A stretch of 5,904 nucleotides of DNA from Microcaldota archaeon (GCA_021805625.1 JAJZEU010000067.1:1-5904), one strand, 5' to 3'. Shown: positions 1 to 5,904, counted from the stretch's first letter. Notes: a model not told the origin generated them from the sequence alone. Numbers and translations are program-made.

Positions 1-855
1 TCCGGAATGGCGGCTGGAGGGCAGCTGCTGCTTACCAACGAGGTGGAGAACTATCCTGGCTTTCCAGACGGTGTCCTCGGGCCGGAACTTATGGACATGA
101 TGAGGAAGCAGGCAGGCAGGTTCGGAGCACGGTTCGTAGATGGCGATGCAACAGCCGCGGACTTCAAATCGCGGCCCTACAAGGTATCTGTCGGCAGCCA
201 GACCTTCGAGGCAAACTGCGTGATTGTGGCAACAGGCGCATCTGCAAACTGGCTTGGCATAGAATCCGAAAGAAAATTCATAGGCAAGGGCGTGTCAAGT
301 TGCGCTACGTGCGATGCCCCGTTCTTCAAGGACAAGAGCGTTATAGTTGTTGGCGGCGGCGATACTGCCATGGAGGATTCAATCTTCCTGACGAAGTTCG
401 CCTCTTCAGTTACTATCGTCCACAGAAGGGACCAGTTCAGGGCAAGCAACATAATGCAGGAACGCGCCAAGTCAAATCCAAAGATAAAGTTCATATGGAA
501 CAGCATAGTAGAGGAAATCAAAGGAGCTGCAAAGGTATCTGCAGTAAAGCTCAGGAATCTGGTTACAAACGAAGTCACAGAAATGCCAATAGACGGCGTA
601 TTCGTGGCGATAGGCTACTCTCCAAACACGGCCATATTCAAGGACCAGCTGGAGCTTGACGGAAAGGGCTACATAGTCACAAGAGACGAGGTCGAGACAG
701 GGCTTGAAGGGGTATATGTCGCAGGAGACGTTGCCGATTTCAAGTACAGGCAGGCCATAACAGCTTCAGGCAGCGGGGCGAAGGCTGCCCTCCACGCAAG
801 GGAATACATCCTCAAGATGAGGTACGAGCAGTCGAAGGGCAAGCCTCAGGCATGA
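1..855 (+). CDS. trxB: Thioredoxin reductase (NADPH-dependent flavoprotein), 5' end missing
   Basis: Cytoplasmic FAD enzyme that passes electrons from NADPH to thioredoxin through a redox-active cysteine pair. The reading frame is open from base 1, so 284 codons are visible. The family starts about 35-40 residues before the GGQ motif, so the first FAD-binding GxGxxG loop lies outside the window, and the ATG at 7 is internal. Visible in order: GGQLLLTNEVENYPGF near the start, the catalytic CATC pair (codons at 301-312), the NADPH-binding GGGDTA (352-369), HRR (421-429, expected to contact the NADP 2'-phosphate) and the C-terminal FAD-binding GVYVAGDVAD with GD at 724-729. All key residues are intact. 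It converges with the polymerase gene, overlapping it by 10 bp. Family assignment is very secure; the cofactor preference (NADPH rather than NADH) is inferred from HRR. Confidence 0.96.
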   Translation, partial: SGMAAGGQLLLTNEVENYPGFPDGVLGPELMDMMRKQAGRFGARFVDGDATAADFKSRPYKVSVGSQTFEANCVIVATGASANWLGIESERKFIGKGVSSCATCDAPFFKDKSVIVVGGGDTAMEDSIFLTKFASSVTIVHRRDQFRASNIMQERAKSNPKIKFIWNSIVEEIKGAAKVSAVKLRNLVTNEVTEMPIDGVFVAIGYSPNTAIFKDQLELDGKGYIVTRDEVETGLEGVYVAGDVADFKYRQAITASGSGAKAALHAREYILKMRYEQSKGKPQA

Positions 856-1922
856 ATATAGTCAGCAAGTTTCTTCTGCCCGCTGTAAGCCAGCAGACCA
901 GATACTCTCACCCCTATCTTCCTTATTCTTTCCCCTTTGTCTGCATACCCCTCGAAGAGTGCTATCGCCGTGTTCTCTATATCTTCCAGGCTGTTCGAAT
1001 AGCGCCTAAGGCTCCTGCCCTTGAGATGCTCCGAGAAGTCAGCGTAGCGTATCTTGATTGTAACGGTCTTGAATGAGAAGCCCTGCTGCTTTACGTCATG
1101 AATCACTCCTGCAGCGCTCGCCTTCAGGGCTCCGATGATTTCATCAAGGTCTGCAGTGTCATTCTCGAATGTGTGCTCCCTCCCTATCGACTTGACCTCA
1201 TAATTCTCGCTAACTTCGTCGTAATCTATGCCTTTTGCATGTCTCTGCATCTCTGCACCGAATGTCCCGAACAGGCCCACAAGCCTGTTGAGGTCAGCCT
1301 TCTGAAGGTCCTCTACTTTCTTATAGCCCATCTCCTCGAGCCTTTCCTCTGTCTTCTTTCCGACACCGTACAGCTTTCCCACTGGCATTGGGGCAAGGAA
1401 GATCTTTGCCTCTTCTTCTCTGACGAGCTTTATCCCATTTGGCTTGACAGCTTCGCATGCGGTCTTCGCCAAAAGCTTGTTTGTGCCTATCCCTATAGAG
1501 CACGGCAGTTTTGTTTCAGAAAGTATCCTGTCCTTTATGACATTTGCGTATGCAAGCGCGGCTTCGTAGCTTCCGACCTTGTCTGAAACATCCATGAAAG
1601 CCTCATCAACGCTGACCTGCTCGAACTTCGATGCAAAGCCCTTCAAAATATCCATGATTCTTGCAGAGGTCTCATAGTAATACTTCTCGTCTACAGGCAA
1701 AAATACCGCATCGCTCTTCAGTCTGTATGCTGTGGAAATGGGCATGCCACTGTGTATGCCATATTTCCTGGCTTCGTAGTTGCACGTGCTAACAACTCCT
1801 CTCCCGTTTCCGCCCTTCGGATCAGCGCCTACCACCACGGGCTTGCCCTTCAGCTCGGGCTTCTTGAGCTCTTCGCATGCAGCGAAGAAGTAGTCCATAT
1901 CTACAAGCATTATTACTCTCAT
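846..1922 (-). CDS. dinB: DNA polymerase IV, Y-family translesion polymerase (DinB/Dpo4 type)
   Basis: Low-fidelity polymerase that copies past damaged bases. At 358 residues it matches the full length of archaeal Dpo4. The palm shows the metal-binding VDMDYFFA (Asp8, with Phe13 at the steric-gate position that excludes ribonucleotides), NYEARKYGIHSGMP (48-61), SVDEAFMD with catalytic Asp106-Glu107, and GIGTNKLLAKTA (144-155). A helix-hairpin-helix thumb follows (LYGVGKKTEERLEEMG, 184-199), then a little-finger domain from SIGREHTF (245-252). The C-terminus has Q349-x-x-L352-x-x-Y355-I356, which resembles a PCNA-interacting peptide. The start at 1922 is the first Met before the VDMD motif and sits about 27 bp from a TATA-like box. 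It lies 33 bp downstream of the AMMECR1 gene, so both read-through and its own promoter are possible. It could be annotated as dpo4; family certainty is very high. Confidence 0.96.
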   Translation of the reverse strand: MRVIMLVDMDYFFAACEELKKPELKGKPVVVGADPKGGNGRGVVSTCNYEARKYGIHSGMPISTAYRLKSDAVFLPVDEKYYYETSARIMDILKGFASKFEQVSVDEAFMDVSDKVGSYEAALAYANVIKDRILSETKLPCSIGIGTNKLLAKTACEAVKPNGIKLVREEEAKIFLAPMPVGKLYGVGKKTEERLEEMGYKKVEDLQKADLNRLVGLFGTFGAEMQRHAKGIDYDEVSENYEVKSIGREHTFENDTADLDEIIGALKASAAGVIHDVKQQGFSFKTVTIKIRYADFSEHLKGRSLRRYSNSLEDIENTAIALFEGYADKGERIRKIGVRVSGLLAYSGQKKLADYIHA

Positions 1923-1945
1923 TGCTGCACCAAAGCCCGAAGAGC

Positions 1946-1953
1946 ATGATAAA
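1946..1953 (-). promoter_or_regulatory. Possible TATA box for dinB
   Basis: On the minus strand this reads TTTATCAT, centred about 27 bp before the A of the dinB start codon, which would give a leaderless or nearly leaderless mRNA. It lies in the 33-bp gap after AMMECR1 and touches that gene's stop codon. The match is imperfect, and read-through from upstream could be enough, so this is a suggestion only. Confidence 0.35.
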
Positions 1954-1955
1954 TT

Positions 1956-2573
1956 TCAGATCCTGCCAAGGAAAACCTCTTCGACTGCTCCCGATGGCTC
2001 CTTTTCCCTGAAGATCTGGGTGGTGAATTTGTAAAGCTGGATGCCGTTCTGCCTCCACATGTGCTTTGCAAGCCCCGCCTTCAGGCAAAGATTCTCTAGG
2101 AACTCTTCTACATTCCACCTCTCCTGCACTGCAACTATCGGCAGCAGCAGCCCACTGTAATAGCCGTATTCTAGGAATAGCCCGTCCCTGCCTATCTTTA
2201 TCCTCCTTTTTATGCCCTCCGGAGTGCTTCCATTTATGGGCTCCATCTTTGACAGTATGCTTACCTCAATGATGATGTCTTCAAGCTCCATATGGGACAC
2301 GGGCACGAATCTAGGATCCTCTGTCGCAGCAGCAATCGCCGCTTCAACCATCGAGCTGTTAAGCGGCCCAACAGGATTCGGGAATCCTATGCAGCCCCTG
2401 AGTTCCATGGTGGGATAGTGTTCTATGGTTACAAATACTCCTTCCTTTGCGTCTAACCCTCTGACGGCATCCTCTACATGCGCCCTGTTAAAATTCGGCG
2501 ATCTGAGAAAAAGCTCAATGCTGTATCTGGCAGCCTTCACAAGCCTGTTTCCTTCAGCAAGCGTGTAGTTCAT
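1956..2573 (-). CDS. AMMECR1-domain protein (AmmeMemoRadiSam system protein A)
   Basis: Member of the AMMECR1 family, conserved from archaea to human and often found beside Memo and a radical SAM enzyme; its biochemical role is not settled. The 205-residue length is normal. Signature features are the near-invariant LRGCIG (58-63, with Cys61), ATEDPRF (83-89), and the block from LLPIVAVQERW to FLENLCLKAGL (143-168, with Cys163), which is typical of the family's second half. No signal peptide or membrane segment is seen, so it should be cytoplasmic. Its ATG overlaps the stop codon of the radical SAM gene as ATGA, a layout that favours translational coupling and fixes the start. A joint function with the radical SAM enzyme is inferred from this coupling and from known co-occurrence. 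Confidence 0.94.
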   Translation of the reverse strand: MNYTLAEGNRLVKAARYSIELFLRSPNFNRAHVEDAVRGLDAKEGVFVTIEHYPTMELRGCIGFPNPVGPLNSSMVEAAIAAATEDPRFVPVSHMELEDIIIEVSILSKMEPINGSTPEGIKRRIKIGRDGLFLEYGYYSGLLLPIVAVQERWNVEEFLENLCLKAGLAKHMWRQNGIQLYKFTTQIFREKEPSGAVEEVFLGRI

Positions 2574-3640
2574 GCAATTCCACCCTGCATTTCCTCAGTG
2601 CCCTTCCTCATATTAAGATCTACCTTGGGGTTAATAATTATATTTATCTTCGAGGAGCATTTCGGGCATCTGCCATCTTTTGTGATATTGTATCCCGTTA
2701 TAGTGAATATGAACCGCCTGACCAAGAGCGTGTTGCATACCGGGCAGTATGTGTTCTCATACCTGTGCCCAGGCACATTGCCAAGGTAGACGTAATGCAT
2801 GCCAATCCTCTTTGCGATCTCATAGTGCTTCTCCAGTGTCTTCACAGGCGTTTCCGGGAAGTCCATCATCTTGTAGTCTGGATGGAACCTGAGGAAATGT
2901 ATAGGTGTGTCCGGGCCAAGGTTGTCGTAGATCCACTTTACGAGTTTATCAGCATCTTCCGCAGAATCCCCGACTTTCGGCACAATCAGGTCTGTTACCT
3001 CAAGAAAGACATGCCTCTTCTTGAGTTCCAGGAGGGTCTGCAGTATCACTTCTTCCGAGAGTATCGAGATGTATTTCCTTGCAAATTCCGTCTTCGCATT
3101 GCCCTTGAAATCCACGGTCATTGCATCTATGCGCGAACTGAGCAGCTTCACGGCTTCCGGGGTCATATAGCCATTGGTAACAAATGTGTTGAAGATGCCA
3201 TGCCTTCTAGCTATTTCCGCAGTGTCCATCGCATACTCCGCGAATATTGTTGGCTCGTTGTATGTATAGGTTATGCCATCAACGCCTCTGTCAATAGCGG
3301 TATCGACAAGCTCGCTGGGAGGTACGTCATATCCCAATATCCCCCTTTCATGGCTTATGTCCCAGTTCTGGCAGTACAGGCAGTTGTAGTTGCAGCCAAC
3401 GGTGCCGACGCTGAGCATCGCTGATCCCGGCCTGTAGTGGAAAAGTGGTTTCTTCTCTATGGGATCTATGTTTATCGCAGTCAGCTTTCCGTATGCTATG
3501 AGATATATCTTGCCGCCAATATTCCTCCTTACTCCGCAGAAGCCTATCTGGCCTTCGCCTATGTTGCACCTCCTGTAGCAGAGGTTGCACACCGCCCTTT
3601 TGTCTTTCAGCGGTTTGTAAAGGACGCCCTCTTTCTCCAT
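2570..3640 (-). CDS. amrS: AmmeMemoRadiSam system radical SAM enzyme
   Basis: Predicted [4Fe-4S] enzyme that cleaves S-adenosylmethionine to start radical chemistry; its substrate is unknown. Numbering from the start chosen here (356 residues): an N-terminal cysteine cluster C18-x2-C21-x3-C25 with C35 in GFCGVR; the radical SAM motif CNYNCLYC (C83, C87, C90); TYTYNEPT (124-131); GNVPGH (287-292); and a C-terminal four-cysteine zinc-ribbon-like unit (C299, C302, C325, C328). This architecture is characteristic of the AmmeMemoRadiSam enzyme, and is also related to pyruvate formate-lyase activating enzymes. An in-frame ATG at 3649 would add three residues, but the TATA box centre is only about 16 bp from it, while 3640 lies at the expected 25-26 bp and starts with MEKEGVLYKPL, as in relatives. 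First gene of the minus-strand group; it overlaps AMMECR1 by 4 bp. Confidence 0.94.
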   Translation of the reverse strand: MEKEGVLYKPLKDKRAVCNLCYRRCNIGEGQIGFCGVRRNIGGKIYLIAYGKLTAINIDPIEKKPLFHYRPGSAMLSVGTVGCNYNCLYCQNWDISHERGILGYDVPPSELVDTAIDRGVDGITYTYNEPTIFAEYAMDTAEIARRHGIFNTFVTNGYMTPEAVKLLSSRIDAMTVDFKGNAKTEFARKYISILSEEVILQTLLELKKRHVFLEVTDLIVPKVGDSAEDADKLVKWIYDNLGPDTPIHFLRFHPDYKMMDFPETPVKTLEKHYEIAKRIGMHYVYLGNVPGHRYENTYCPVCNTLLVRRFIFTITGYNITKDGRCPKCSSKINIIINPKVDLNMRKGTEEMQGGIA

Positions 3641-3661
3641 CTTATGCATTAAGCATTTCCA

Positions 3662-3669
3662 GATATAAA
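3662..3669 (-). promoter_or_regulatory. TATA box of the amrS-AMMECR1 operon
   Basis: On the minus strand this reads TTTATATC, a near-consensus archaeal TATA box. Its centre is about 25-26 bp from the ATG at 3640, which predicts a leaderless transcript beginning at that codon. It forms the left half of a divergent promoter region shared with sod. Confidence 0.62.
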
Positions 3670-3718
3670 TAGGTTACCGAATGGAGTGTATCAGAATAAC
3701 AGCAATTCCCAGCAAGAG

Positions 3719-3726
3719 TTTATAAA
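3719..3726 (+). promoter_or_regulatory. TATA box of sod
   Basis: Reads TTTATAAA, a strong archaeal TATA box. Transcription should begin near 3748, which is downstream of the ATG at 3745 and 8-9 bp before the ATG at 3757. A second AT-rich candidate (TTATAAC, 3730-3736) lies about 24 bp from 3757 and would give a leaderless message. Both readings point to 3757 as the start codon. Confidence 0.65.
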
Positions 3727-3730
3727 AACT

Positions 3731-3745
3731 TATAACAAGGTTATA
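3731..3745. promoter_or_regulatory. Perfect dyad at the sod transcription start (candidate operator)
   Basis: The sequence TATAAC-AAG-GTTATA has two perfect 6-bp inverted arms around a 3-bp centre. It starts 4 bp after the strong TATA box and ends just before the predicted transcription start, where a bound repressor would block RNA polymerase. The AT-rich content raises the chance of coincidence, and no cognate regulator is known. The winged-helix gene at 4884 is one speculative candidate. Confidence 0.35.
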
Positions 3746-3756
3746 TGGGTGTGAGA

Positions 3757-4392
3757 ATGGCCGACATATTGGGAAAACTGGAATTGAAAAAGTATGAATT
3801 GCCGCCGCTGCCTTACAAGATTGATGCGCTGGAGCCTTACATAAGCAGCCAGATAATGGATCTGCATTACAACGCCCACCACAAGGGTTACGTCAACGGA
3901 GCCAATACCGCTGTTGAGAAGGTCGACAAGATAATCAGGGGAGATATACAAGGCTACGACTGGCAGGGCGTGGTAAGGAACCTTGTGTTCAACATAAACG
4001 GGCACAAGCTGCACACGATGTTCTGGAACAACATGGCTCCTTCCGGCTCAAAAGGCGGGGACAAGCCCGGAGGTGCCATAGGAGACCTGATAGACAGGCA
4101 GTTCGGCAGCTACGACAAGTTCAAGCTCACGTTCAACGACGTGATGAAATCGCTGACAGGAACGGGTTGGGCAGTGCTCTACTATGACAAGGAAACTAAT
4201 GGCCTTGTGATGTCTACGATAGAGAACCATTTCATAAACCACATTGCAGAGCTACCAGTGATACAGATTGTGGATGAGTTCGAGCACGCCTACTACCTGC
4301 AATACAAGAACAACAGGAACGCCTATCTTGACGCATGGTGGAGCGTAGTCAACTGGGACAATGCGGAGAAGAACCTTGGGAAATACATATAG
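3757..4392 (+). CDS. sod: Superoxide dismutase, Fe/Mn family, archaeal type
   Basis: Converts superoxide to oxygen and hydrogen peroxide in the cytoplasm. With the start used here the protein has 211 residues, the normal size. The four metal ligands are visible: His37 ([11 protein letters not shown]), His86 (NINGHKLH), Asp173 and His177 (DEFEHAYY). Tyr45 is the usual active-site tyrosine. His158 in ENHFINH replaces the glutamine common in bacterial Mn enzymes, as in the Sulfolobus iron enzyme, so iron or mixed metal use is likely but not proven. The stretch [20 protein letters not shown] is nearly the same as in Sulfolobales. An in-frame ATG at 3745 would add four residues, but it lies upstream of the predicted transcription start. 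A GGTG at 3748-3751 could act as a weak ribosome site for 3757. Divergent from amrS and followed closely by a helical-protein gene. Confidence 0.97.
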   Translation: MADILGKLELKKYELPPLPYKIDALEPYISSQIMDLHYNAHHKGYVNGANTAVEKVDKIIRGDIQGYDWQGVVRNLVFNINGHKLHTMFWNNMAPSGSKGGDKPGGAIGDLIDRQFGSYDKFKLTFNDVMKSLTGTGWAVLYYDKETNGLVMSTIENHFINHIAELPVIQIVDEFEHAYYLQYKNNRNAYLDAWWSVVNWDNAEKNLGKYI

Positions 4393-4426
4393 CAACTAAT
4401 AAGAGCGCGTAATGCGAATCTGCAGC

Positions 4427-4798
4427 ATGGCTGAGCAGGAGTTCTGGAAGGGCTACAAGCTGATAGAAGAAGCCCTCTCATATTCAGAGCGCATGTTCGC
4501 AGCATCAGGTAGCATAAGGTACAGGGCCACAGAAGGGATCAGGCTTTGCTTCGGAGCATTCAATGATGCTACTGTTGCAAAATGCCGGAAAATGGAGATA
4601 AACGCAATCGGGAGATTTGACCAGAGGGTTCTTGCCCTCGAGCAGCGCGGCGCAATCGCGCCGCAGCTTGCCTCTGACATTATAGATGTAAAGAAGCAGG
4701 TGCAGAAAGCCCTAAGGAAAAAAGACTGGAAAATGCTGTACAGCATGCTGGTAAGGGTTATGGAGGTGCTTGAGGCCGCATGGGTTGCCGTATCTTAG
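4427..4798 (+). CDS. Hypothetical small helical protein downstream of sod
   Basis: I do not recognise this family. The 123-residue product has no signal peptide or clear membrane span and appears almost entirely alpha-helical, with likely helices around 3-25, 29-45, 47-73, 78-97 and 99-121. There are two cysteines (41 and 53) that do not form a metal motif. The C-terminal half is rich in Lys, Arg and hydrophobic residues (VQKALRKKDWKMLYSML), as in helical-bundle or protein-binding domains. The first in-frame ATG (4412) adds MRICS. The ATG at 4427 is preferred because MAEQEF looks like a normal start and a weak TATA-like CTAATAAG sits about 28 bp before it. The short gap after sod (19-34 bp) allows co-transcription. 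Coding is supported by the long open frame and amphipathic pattern; function is unknown. Confidence 0.72.
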   Translation: MAEQEFWKGYKLIEEALSYSERMFAASGSIRYRATEGIRLCFGAFNDATVAKCRKMEINAIGRFDQRVLALEQRGAIAPQLASDIIDVKKQVQKALRKKDWKMLYSMLVRVMEVLEAAWVAVS

Positions 4799-4825
4799 CC
4801 TCAGCACATTGTCCTATCAACTCAT

Positions 4826-4841
4826 TGGCACGACCATGCCA
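4826..4841. promoter_or_regulatory. Short dyad upstream of the winged-helix gene
   Basis: TGGCA, 6 bp, TGCCA: a perfect 5-bp inverted repeat whose half-sites are spaced like those bound by dimeric helix-turn-helix proteins. It lies about 14 bp before the TATA box of the gene at 4884, so autoregulation or activator binding is conceivable. Short dyads of this size also arise by chance. Confidence 0.2.
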
Positions 4842-4854
4842 TTCCCGAAGCAGA

Positions 4855-4862
4855 TTTAATAA
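4855..4862 (+). promoter_or_regulatory. TATA box of the winged-helix gene
   Basis: Reads TTTAATAA, centred 25-26 bp before the ATG at 4884, so the transcript would begin at or next to the start codon. No ribosome-binding site is seen, which agrees with a leaderless mRNA. It sits in the 85-bp gap after the helical-protein gene, showing that the gene at 4884 probably has its own promoter. Confidence 0.55.
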
Positions 4863-4883
4863 TTTTTATGAAGATTTTACATT

Positions 4884-5204
4884 ATGGAGAAGGAAGCAAG
4901 CGCAATAGACGACGCCAATGCGATTGCGCCTTTGCTGGCAAAGATAGTGCTCTACATAGGCAACGAAAAAAAGACGGTCGATGACATTGCCGAATATGCT
5001 GATATAGGGATAAAATTTCTGAAGGACAGCATCTCTTTCGGGATGTTTGTCCGCATATCAAACGACGAGTGCTGGCTGAATTATAGGGGCATTGCGCTTC
5101 TTGCCGACGAACTCTGCTTGCTGTTGGAAGAAAAAGTGAAGGCTCTGGATAAGATGCTGCAGATCGGAGGCAGGTTCTATACACAAATTGGTCTAGGTGT
5201 GTAG
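4884..5204 (+). CDS. Probable winged helix-turn-helix DNA-binding protein
   Basis: A 106-residue protein that fits a small archaeal transcription regulator, though I cannot name its family. Visible pattern: helix 1 (about 11-26, ANAIAPLLAKIVLYI), helix 2 with the typical TVDDIAEYAD (31-40), a recognition-helix candidate (41-52, IGIKFLKDSISF), a GMFVRI turn (53-58) and a wing-like hairpin SNDECWLNYRG (59-69). A long C-terminal helix (70-93, ALLADELCLLLEEKV) could form a dimer interface. This order matches ArsR/MarR/PadR-like wHTH domains. The start at 4884 is set by the TATA spacing. The stop codon falls inside the first copy of a 12-bp direct repeat. Regulation of sod or of itself is only a guess from position. 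It could instead be a non-regulatory wHTH such as a chromatin protein. Confidence 0.68.
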   Translation: MEKEASAIDDANAIAPLLAKIVLYIGNEKKTVDDIAEYADIGIKFLKDSISFGMFVRISNDECWLNYRGIALLADELCLLLEEKVKALDKMLQIGGRFYTQIGLGV

Positions 5205-5227
5205 AGAATGTAGTTGTGTGTAGAGAA
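5197..5227 (+). repeat. 12-bp tandem direct repeat
   Basis: The motif GTGTGTAGAGAA occurs at 5197-5208 and again, without mismatch, at 5216-5227, giving a 19-bp period. The first copy contains the stop codon of the winged-helix gene. It may be a small local duplication, or a scar near the edge of the downstream transposase region. Two copies do not allow a choice between these. Confidence 0.6.
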
Positions 5228-5307
5228 ACCAAAGAAATGCGTGCCATGTGAAGGCAGAGTAGGAGTCTGAAAATTTAAGAATCCCCCAGTTCCACTATTT
5301 CGAAAGA

Positions 5308-5320
5308 TTTTTGATTTTTT
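5308..5320 (+). terminator. T-rich tract, possible archaeal terminator
   Basis: Two T-runs (five at 5308-5312 and six at 5315-5320) lie about 100 bp after the winged-helix gene and before the transposase promoter. Archaeal RNA polymerase often stops at such T-tracts without a hairpin. The transcript ending here would be that of the winged-helix gene; it could also simply be AT-rich sequence at an element boundary. Confidence 0.35.
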
Positions 5321-5380
5321 ATTACGATGAAAACGTGGGCGGATGAACCTCCGCAGGCGACACTTTTTGCACAGTAGACG

Positions 5381-5388
5381 TCTATAAA
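5381..5388 (+). promoter_or_regulatory. TATA box of the transposase gene
   Basis: Reads TCTATAAA (then AAG), centred about 29 bp before the ATG at 5414. A transcript starting near 5411-5412 would have a leader of two or three bases. This spacing favours 5414 over the later in-frame ATG at 5447. Confidence 0.55.
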
Positions 5389-5413
5389 AGTTAGCGGAGC
5401 CGCCGCCCGACGT

Positions 5414-5904
5414 ATGCAGACGGCGACCTTCCGCCCAGATGAAACCATGAAAATAAGTGAGGTAAAGAATAAAATCGTGACGCTCTTGTCACGTGCGGCA
5501 TGGACTGCAAGGAGTTACGGCCATCCATACAAAAACGGAATGATGGTCGGAAAGAACCTTATCGCACTCGCAATAAGGCAACTCTTCGGGTATAAGGACG
5601 ATGGCAAGTTCGCGGATTTCCTTTGGGAATCAGGACTCGCGAAGGTTCTCGGGTACAAGAGGAAGCCGCATCCGTCGTTGTTCTCGAAGACGAGGAAGTA
5701 TGTGGAGGGCGGCGCAATAGTGACCTTCTACAATGAACTCGCGAGGGAGAAATGCAAAGGACGAAAGTTGCGGCTGTTAGGGGAAGACAGCGTTGACATG
5801 CCTGCCTTCTTCATAAACAAGGACAAAGAGGCCGCGTTGGGTCACAGGACAAAGAAGAAAAGGGAACAAAATCTTGATGATATGACCGGGAAGGATAAGA
5901 GGGA
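5414..5904 (+). CDS. DDE-type transposase (IS4/IS5-superfamily-like), 3' end outside the window
   Basis: Translating from 5414 gives 163 uninterrupted codons that run off the window. The N-terminal part (residues 40-105) has the arrangement seen in many DDE insertion-sequence transposases: a helical region with LIALAIRQLFGY, then FADFLWESGLAKVLGY and KPHPSLFSKTRKYVEGG, like the region before the catalytic core. It then enters LLGEDSVDMPAFFINKDKEAALGHRTKK (121-148), like the first-aspartate block, where Asp125 is the likely first catalytic residue. The remaining catalytic residues would lie beyond the window. M12 at 5447 (MKISEVK) is an alternative start, but the TATA spacing favours 5414. The exact IS family is not certain, and whether the element is intact cannot be judged here. 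Signs of transfer are limited to its mobile-element nature. Confidence 0.75.
   Translation, partial: MQTATFRPDETMKISEVKNKIVTLLSRAAWTARSYGHPYKNGMMVGKNLIALAIRQLFGYKDDGKFADFLWESGLAKVLGYKRKPHPSLFSKTRKYVEGGAIVTFYNELAREKCKGRKLRLLGEDSVDMPAFFINKDKEAALGHRTKKKREQNLDDMTGKDKR

Noticed and set aside
7..9. ATG as the start of trxB
   Set aside because: Starting here would remove the first FAD-binding loop that the family always carries before GGQ, and the frame is open to base 1, so the gene begins upstream of the window.
177..578. Open frame of 133 codons on the minus strand
   Set aside because: Antisense to the central part of trxB, which has intact motifs throughout; no promoter or family match.
1098..1586. 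Open frame of 162 codons on the plus strand
   Set aside because: It lies wholly antisense to the catalytic and thumb regions of the polymerase gene, resembles no family, and has low-complexity Cys/Leu-rich composition typical of a shadow frame.
2765..3424. Open frame of 219 codons on the plus strand
   Set aside because: Fully antisense to the radical SAM gene, whose cysteine motifs are unmistakable; the antisense product has no recognisable domain.
4647..4664. Perfect 7-bp inverted repeat (GCGGCGC, AATC, GCGCCGC)
   Set aside because: It sits inside the helical-protein gene and encodes Arg-Gly-Ala-Ile-Ala-Pro in GC-rich codons. It lacks a T-tract, and archaea do not usually rely on such hairpins to terminate, so a regulatory role is not supported.
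4882..5247. Open frame of 121 codons on the minus strand
   Set aside because: Antisense to the winged-helix gene, which has a well-spaced TATA box and a sensible domain pattern; the antisense product is Ser/Arg-rich with no recognisable fold.

Overview
The window looks like a piece of archaeal chromosome with moderate GC content. Three things point that way. The superoxide dismutase has the sequence style of Sulfolobus and Thermoplasma enzymes. The Y-family polymerase resembles Dpo4 and ends in a motif like those that bind PCNA. AT-rich TATA-type boxes lie about 25-29 bp upstream of several start codons, with almost no leader and no bacterial -35/-10 pair. An aerobic or microaerophilic, possibly acidophilic lineage (Thermoplasmata or ARMAN/Micrarchaeota type) would fit, but the exact lineage is inference.

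Layout, left to right. Positions 1-855 (+) hold most of a thioredoxin reductase whose N-terminus lies outside the window. It converges on, and overlaps by 10 bp, a minus-strand group transcribed right to left: a radical SAM enzyme of the AmmeMemoRadiSam type (2570-3640), an AMMECR1-domain protein (1956-2573, sharing ATGA with the gene before it) and a DinB/Dpo4 translesion polymerase (846-1922, with its own possible TATA box). A divergent promoter region of about 100 bp then drives an Fe/Mn superoxide dismutase (3757-4392, +). Next come an unrecognised all-helical protein (4427-4798) and a small probable winged-helix DNA-binding protein (4884-5204). The last part is a non-coding stretch with a short direct repeat and T-tracts, followed by the first 163 codons of a DDE-type transposase (5414 to the window edge).

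How the genes may fit together: thioredoxin reductase and superoxide dismutase handle thiol redox balance and superoxide, and a translesion polymerase would tolerate oxidised template bases. The AMMECR1/radical SAM pair is a widespread conserved module of unsettled biochemical role; its usual third partner, Memo, is not in this window. A shared oxidative-stress theme is inference from neighbourhood only. I see no clear new defence or mobile system. The items most worth a second look are the Memo-less AMMECR1/radical SAM pair, a perfect dyad at the sod transcription start, the consistent leaderless promoter geometry (which moves several start codons), and the unannotated DUF-like and winged-helix genes next to sod.
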